From NCBI RefSeq assembly GCF_041893525.1, contig NZ_CP169068.1: a stretch of DNA of 64,000 nucleotides; one strand, given 5' to 3'. Both the position numbers and the translations under genes were made by a program. The notes under the pieces are model-generated. The model had not been told where the DNA came from. It saw nothing but the letters and a program-made list of their open reading frames with translations, and searched no databases. The stretch comes from Phaeobacter bryozoorum. Its GTDB lineage: Bacteria; Pseudomonadota; Alphaproteobacteria; Rhodobacterales; Rhodobacteraceae. Every line of letters starts with the position of its first letter. The stretch's first letter is position 1. This document shows positions 59,935 to 64,000 of the stretch, in pieces.

Positions 59935-62499
59935 ATGAAAGATGCCGCGCCCGCCACCGCACCGGAGACGATTTATCTAAAGGATTACAAACCCTTCGGA
60001 TTTGAGGTGGAGAAGGTCGAGCTGACGTTTCAACTCTCGCCGAATGCCACCCGCGTTCTGAGCAAGATCCGGTTTTCGCCCAAAGCCGAGGCCGCCGATC
60101 CCCGGTTATTCCTGCACGGCGAAGCGCTGAAGCTGATCTCGGCCAAAATCGACGGTGCGCCGGTGACACCCGAGCTGATCGACGGCGGGCTGACCTGCGC
60201 CACCCCCGATACCCCCTTCGTCTGGGAGGCCGAGGTGGAAATCGACCCCGCCGCCAATACCGCGCTGGAAGGGCTTTACATGTCCAGCGGCATGTATTGC
60301 ACCCAATGCGAGGCCGAAGGGTTCCGCAAGATCACCTACTACCCGGACCGCCCGGACGTGATGTCGACGTTCTCGGTCCGGATTGAAGCCGACGCGCCGG
60401 TGATGCTGTCGAACGGCAACCCGGTGGGCGCAGGCGAGGGTTGGGCCGAATGGCACGACCCCTGGCCCAAACCGGCCTATCTCTTTGCGCTGGTGGCCGG
60501 CGATCTGGTGAACCACCCCGACCGCTTCACCACCAAATCCGGCAAGGATGTCGAGCTGAACATCTGGGTCCGTCCGGGGGATGAGGGCAAATGCGCTTTT
60601 GGCATGGAGGCGCTGAAGAAGTCGATGAAATGGGACGAGGATGTCTATGGCCTCGAATACGATCTCGATCTGTTCAACATCGTCGCGGTTGACGACTTCA
60701 ACATGGGTGCGATGGAAAACAAGGGGCTGAATATCTTCAACTCCTCCTGCGTACTGGCATCACCCGAAACCTCCACGGATGCCAATTTCGAACGGATCGA
60801 GGCGATTATCGCGCATGAGTATTTCCACAACTGGACCGGCAACCGCATCACCTGCCGCGACTGGTTCCAGCTCTGCCTCAAGGAAGGGCTGACCGTCTAT
60901 CGCGACGCCCAGTTCACCGCCGACATGCGATCGGAGCCGGTGAAGCGGATCGAAGACGTCATCGCCCTGCGCGCCCGCCAGTTCCCGGAGGACGGCGGCC
61001 CCCTCGCCCATCCGCCGCGCCCGGAACAGTTTCAGGAAATCAACAACTTCTACACTGCCACCGTCTATGAAAAAGGCGCCGAGGTAATCGGCATGCTGAA
61101 GCGGCTGGTCGGCGATGAAAACTACTACAAGGCGCTGAAGCTCTATTTCGAGCGCCACGACGGGCAGGCCTGCACCATCGAGGATTGGCTGAAGGTGTTC
61201 GAGGACGCAACCGGCCGCGACCTGACCCAATTCAAGCTGTGGTACAGCGAGGCAGGCACGCCGCGGGTAAAAGTGTCCGAGGATTACGCCGACGGCACCT
61301 ATACCCTGACATTTGAGCAATCAACGCCGCCGACACCCGGCCAGCAGAACAAGGCGCCGCGGGTCATTCCGATCGCGGTGGGCCTGTTGTCCCCCAACGG
61401 CGACGATCTGCGCGGCACCGAAGTGCTGGAGCTGACCGAAGCCAGACAGAGCTTCACCTTTGACGGCCTCGCCTCGAAACCGGTGCCGTCCATCCTGCGG
61501 GAGTTTTCGGCCCCGGTGATCCTGGAGCGCGAGACCACCAACACAGAACGCGCCTTCCTGCTGGCCCATGACACCGACCCGTTCAACCGCTGGGAGGCCG
61601 GCAATCTCCTCGCGACCGAAACCCGCGTCGCCATGGTGACCGATGGCATCGCCCCCGATACGGCCTATCTTGATGCGCTGGTCAAACTGGTGCGCGACGA
61701 TGCGCTGGACCCCGCCTTCCGCGCGCTGGTTCTGTCTCCCCCCAGCCAGTCGGAAATCGCCCAGACCCTGCACGATCGTGGGGTCACACCCGACCCGCAG
61801 AAAATCTACGACGCGGCGGAGACCTTCACCCAGACCCTGGCGCAGCAGCTGGAAACCAGCCTGCCCCGGCTCTATGCCGCCACAACTGTCGATGGCCCCT
61901 ATCAGCCCGACGCCCATGGCGCGGGCCTGCGGGCGCTGAACGGCCGTATTCTGGCGCTGCTGACCCGTCTCGACGGTGGCGATCAGGCTGCGCGCCAGTA
62001 TCAGACCGCCGACAACATGACCCAGCAATATGCCGCACTGGCAAGCCTGATGAAGGCGGAGAAAGGCGCGGACCAGAGCCAGGCCTTCTTTGATCAGTGG
62101 CAGGACGACCGTCTGGTGATGGACAAATGGTTTGCCCTGCAAGTGGCCTGCGCCGCGCCAGACGCCGCCGCTCGCACGGCCGCAGAGCTGACCCAGCACC
62201 CACTGTTCAGCATGAAGAATCCCAACCGGTTCCGCGCCGTTATGGGCGCGCTTGCCGGCCATCACGCAGGCTTTCACCATGACAGCGGTGCAGGCTATTC
62301 CCTGCTGGCGCAGAACCTCATCGCGCTGGACCCGCTGAACCCGCAAACCACCGCACGGATGTGTGCTGCCTTCCAGACCTGGACGCGCTACGACAGCGCG
62401 CGTCAGGCGCTGGTCCGGGCCGAGCTGGAGCGCATTCTGGCCACTGACGGGCTGAGCCGGGACACCCATGAAATGGTCAGCCGGATCCTGAAGGGGTGA
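59935..62499 (+). CDS. pepN: aminopeptidase N
   Basis: Cytosolic zinc M1 aminopeptidase, 854 residues. The substrate motif GAMEN is at 258-262 and the zinc motif HEYFH at 294-298, with the third ligand Glu in the following LCLKEGLTVYRD. The N-terminal domain resembles E. coli PepN (KDYKPFGFEVEKVELTFQL) and the C-terminal helical domain is complete (ending SRILKG). AGGA eight bases before the internal ATG decides this start over one six codons upstream. It completes degradation of peptides, fitting the peptide importer elsewhere in the window. Confidence 0.96.
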   Translation: MKDAAPATAPETIYLKDYKPFGFEVEKVELTFQLSPNATRVLSKIRFSPKAEAADPRLFLHGEALKLISAKIDGAPVTPELIDGGLTCATPDTPFVWEAEVEIDPAANTALEGLYMSSGMYCTQCEAEGFRKITYYPDRPDVMSTFSVRIEADAPVMLSNGNPVGAGEGWAEWHDPWPKPAYLFALVAGDLVNHPDRFTTKSGKDVELNIWVRPGDEGKCAFGMEALKKSMKWDEDVYGLEYDLDLFNIVAVDDFNMGAMENKGLNIFNSSCVLASPETSTDANFERIEAIIAHEYFHNWTGNRITCRDWFQLCLKEGLTVYRDAQFTADMRSEPVKRIEDVIALRARQFPEDGGPLAHPPRPEQFQEINNFYTATVYEKGAEVIGMLKRLVGDENYYKALKLYFERHDGQACTIEDWLKVFEDATGRDLTQFKLWYSEAGTPRVKVSEDYADGTYTLTFEQSTPPTPGQQNKAPRVIPIAVGLLSPNGDDLRGTEVLELTEARQSFTFDGLASKPVPSILREFSAPVILERETTNTERAFLLAHDTDPFNRWEAGNLLATETRVAMVTDGIAPDTAYLDALVKLVRDDALDPAFRALVLSPPSQSEIAQTLHDRGVTPDPQKIYDAAETFTQTLAQQLETSLPRLYAATTVDGPYQPDAHGAGLRALNGRILALLTRLDGGDQAARQYQTADNMTQQYAALASLMKAEKGADQSQAFFDQWQDDRLVMDKWFALQVACAAPDAAARTAAELTQHPLFSMKNPNRFRAVMGALAGHHAGFHHDSGAGYSLLAQNLIALDPLNPQTTARMCAAFQTWTRYDSARQALVRAELERILATDGLSRDTHEMVSRILKG

Positions 62500-62604
62500 T
62501 GCGACAGGCCGCGCAGAAGAGCGGGCCATATCATGGCCCGTTCGCAATCCGCCGCCGCTCCTCCGCGCCCCGGCGCGAACCATCTGTCATCGAGGCCCCG
62601 CCTC

Positions 62605-63081
62605 ATGGCTGATGCTCCGATGACAGATCCGCCGACGAGCCGCCGGGCAGTCATTCCCGCCTATCACTACAGCCGGGCCGCCCGCTCGCCACGCCTGCTG
62701 CTCGCCCTCGGCCTGTGGGGGGCCGGGATTGCGGCGCTGTCGCTGGCGCTTTCCGTCGCGCTCTGGATCTCGCTGCTGCTGATCCTGCCAATGCTGCCCG
62801 GCCTCTGGGAACTCTGGCGCAACCCGACTGCCAGTCTGAAGCTGGATGCAACACGGCTCTGCTGGCGCAATGCCTCCGGCGCCGTAGACCTGCCGATCAA
62901 TCGGATAAGCCATGTCACGCTCGACCGGCGCTGGGACTTTTCTCACCGCGCCACCGTTCATACGGAGGCGGGCAAGCGGTTGCGCATTCCCCCCGATTGC
63001 CTGCCACCGCATCAGATCCTTGAACAGGCCCTCACCGCAGCAGGCCTGCCCGTCAGGCGGCATCACTTCCGCATCTATTGA
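62605..63081 (+). CDS. uncharacterised membrane protein with two TM helices
   Basis: A 158-residue protein in this reading: Arg-rich start, two adjacent transmembrane helices (about 30-50 and 51-68) and a soluble C-terminal part of about 85 residues with beta-strand pattern (SLKLDATRLCWRNASGAVDLPINRISHVTLDR...) that looks like a PH-type domain. Its start is uncertain: a GAGG-containing stretch precedes the ATG chosen, but one 24 codons upstream and one five codons downstream are also possible. Function unknown. Confidence 0.6.
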   Translation: MADAPMTDPPTSRRAVIPAYHYSRAARSPRLLLALGLWGAGIAALSLALSVALWISLLLILPMLPGLWELWRNPTASLKLDATRLCWRNASGAVDLPINRISHVTLDRRWDFSHRATVHTEAGKRLRIPPDCLPPHQILEQALTAAGLPVRRHHFRIY

Positions 63082-63252
63082 GCGCGGACCTCCCCAAAAC
63101 GACGCCCCGCCGCCACACAGGCAAATCTTAACCCGCGTTAACCTGCCACTGGAATATCCCAATCGTCCATCGCAATGGCGCGCGCCCGCCATGATTGCGC
63201 CCCAAAGAACAGCCAGTCTGATTGCAGTGATTTCAGCTGCCAGCACGCGGAC

Positions 63253-64000
63253 ATGGATATGCTCAACAAAAACACCCCAGCGCGCGACCTTATCAGACAG
63301 GTATTTTCAACTCTGCTACCCGGTGAAGGCCGGGCGACCCTCACGCAAAACACAGCGGCGCCCCCCTGCGCTGCCGCCCGCAGCAGGCAGGATCAGGCAA
63401 CCGCTCCCCGCCGCGCCGCAGACCGCCCGGATCACCCGCCGCAGCAGCTCATCGTGCCGGTCTGCGAGCCGGATCAGGGCGAAAGCGACTGCGCAACGCT
63501 TCAGGACAAGGGACAGTTTCTGGCCCGTCAGGACCGCTGGACCGACCTCTCCGCAGAGATCGCAAAAGCCGACAAGGCCCGCCAGAATACGCCGCATGGC
63601 CTGCCCGTTGCCGAGCTTCTGGCCCATGGCGCGCGCAGCGATGTGGTCAATGCCGTCGAACACGCGCTCAGCCTTGGCCACGCCGGGGACCGGCGCAAGA
63701 TGATCGAAGGCGTCATGGGGCTGGAGACGATGTGCGTGGAACACCGCGACGATCCTTATCTGCGCACTCTGGTGGCCCTCGCCCATATTGATGTGGCCTG
63801 GATCTGGCGCGGCTATTCCGATGTCCTGTCAATCACCGTGGCCAATGGCCAGCGTTGCGCCGCCCATTTCGACAGGGCAGCCGCCTTGCTGCATCCGCTG
63901 GATGGTATTGCCCTCGACAGCCCGTTTATTGCCGCAGCGAAAACCGCGCTGCTCGCCGGGCAACGATCCGCCAGCGCGACGCAGGTGGCGGATGATTTCG
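63253..64000 (+). CDS. uncharacterised protein, C-terminus beyond the window
   Basis: An open frame with coding-like composition from an ATG to the right edge, about 249 visible residues. The first 70 are Arg/Pro/Ala-rich and probably disordered; from about 75 it becomes helical (LQDKGQFLARQDRWTDLSAEIAKADKARQNTPHGLPVAELLAHGARSDVV...), with LVALAHIDVAWIWRGYSD and repeated AH/HAL helices, reminiscent of a TPR-like helical repeat. No domain can be named. The frame stays open upstream to an ATG at 63175, so the start is uncertain. Ribosome sites are weak. Confidence 0.6.
   Translation, partial: MDMLNKNTPARDLIRQVFSTLLPGEGRATLTQNTAAPPCAAARSRQDQATAPRRAADRPDHPPQQLIVPVCEPDQGESDCATLQDKGQFLARQDRWTDLSAEIAKADKARQNTPHGLPVAELLAHGARSDVVNAVEHALSLGHAGDRRKMIEGVMGLETMCVEHRDDPYLRTLVALAHIDVAWIWRGYSDVLSITVANGQRCAAHFDRAAALLHPLDGIALDSPFIAAAKTALLAGQRSASATQVADDF

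Noticed and set aside
1..64000. tRNA, rRNA, CRISPR, insertion sequence or prophage
   Set aside because: Gaps are short and filled by hairpins or promoter-like DNA; I found no cloverleaf, spacer-repeat pattern, transposase or integrase text.

Overview
The window looks like chromosomal core sequence from a marine Rhodobacteraceae bacterium (Roseobacter group, Phaeobacter/Ruegeria-like). This rests on high GC, dense coding, complex I genes interrupted by small lineage-type accessory genes, a liu (leucine/isovalerate) cluster, twin-arginine isoquinoline oxidoreductase genes and a Hint-domain protein. The genus is inference from gene content, not from a marker gene. I see no rRNA, tRNA, CRISPR array, insertion sequence or prophage.

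Layout. (1) 1-7496, minus: 5' part of the nuo operon, nuoA-B-C-D-E, DUF5337-like, nuoF, lipoprotein, DUF5333-like, nuoG (runs off the left edge). (2) 7735-17279: leucine/isovalerate degradation genes: an enoyl-CoA hydratase, HMG-CoA lyase, methylcrotonyl-CoA carboxylase alpha and beta (beta carries a one-base frameshift), a secreted protein of unknown function, an acyl-CoA synthetase and, beyond an ompW gene with an FNR-like box, isovaleryl-CoA dehydrogenase. (3) 17478-28645: Hint-domain protein, DegT aminotransferase, phosphoglycolate phosphatase, glmU-glmS-alkD-like operon, a lipoprotein, then moaA-waaA-core glycosyltransferase.

(4) 28730-39709: three tandem M20 amidohydrolases, an ArgE-like deacetylase and a fused double-ATPase peptide transporter subunit on the minus strand, divergent from the matching binding protein and two permeases. 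Together they suggest uptake and deacylation of N-acylated amino acids or peptides. (5) 39975-48542: YeeE/YedE sulfur transporter, DUF3422 protein (3' ends overlap by 65 bp), a MerR regulator with its own 19-bp-spacer promoter and a CMD-family partner, a VOC protein, the pntAB transhydrogenase with a striking repeat array upstream, a methyltransferase-like membrane protein and a metallo-beta-lactamase-fold protein whose first metal motif is lost.

(6) 48790-55681: SDR and MmcQ-like pair, kynureninase and tryptophan 2,3-dioxygenase, then a TetR gene divergent from iorAB with a TGTCA half-site array between them. (7) 55769-64000: class-I amidotransferase, GlcG-like protein, malate synthase G, a tiny membrane protein, aminopeptidase N and two uncharacterised proteins, the last cut by the window edge. 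Most transcription units end in clear hairpin terminators, which are listed.
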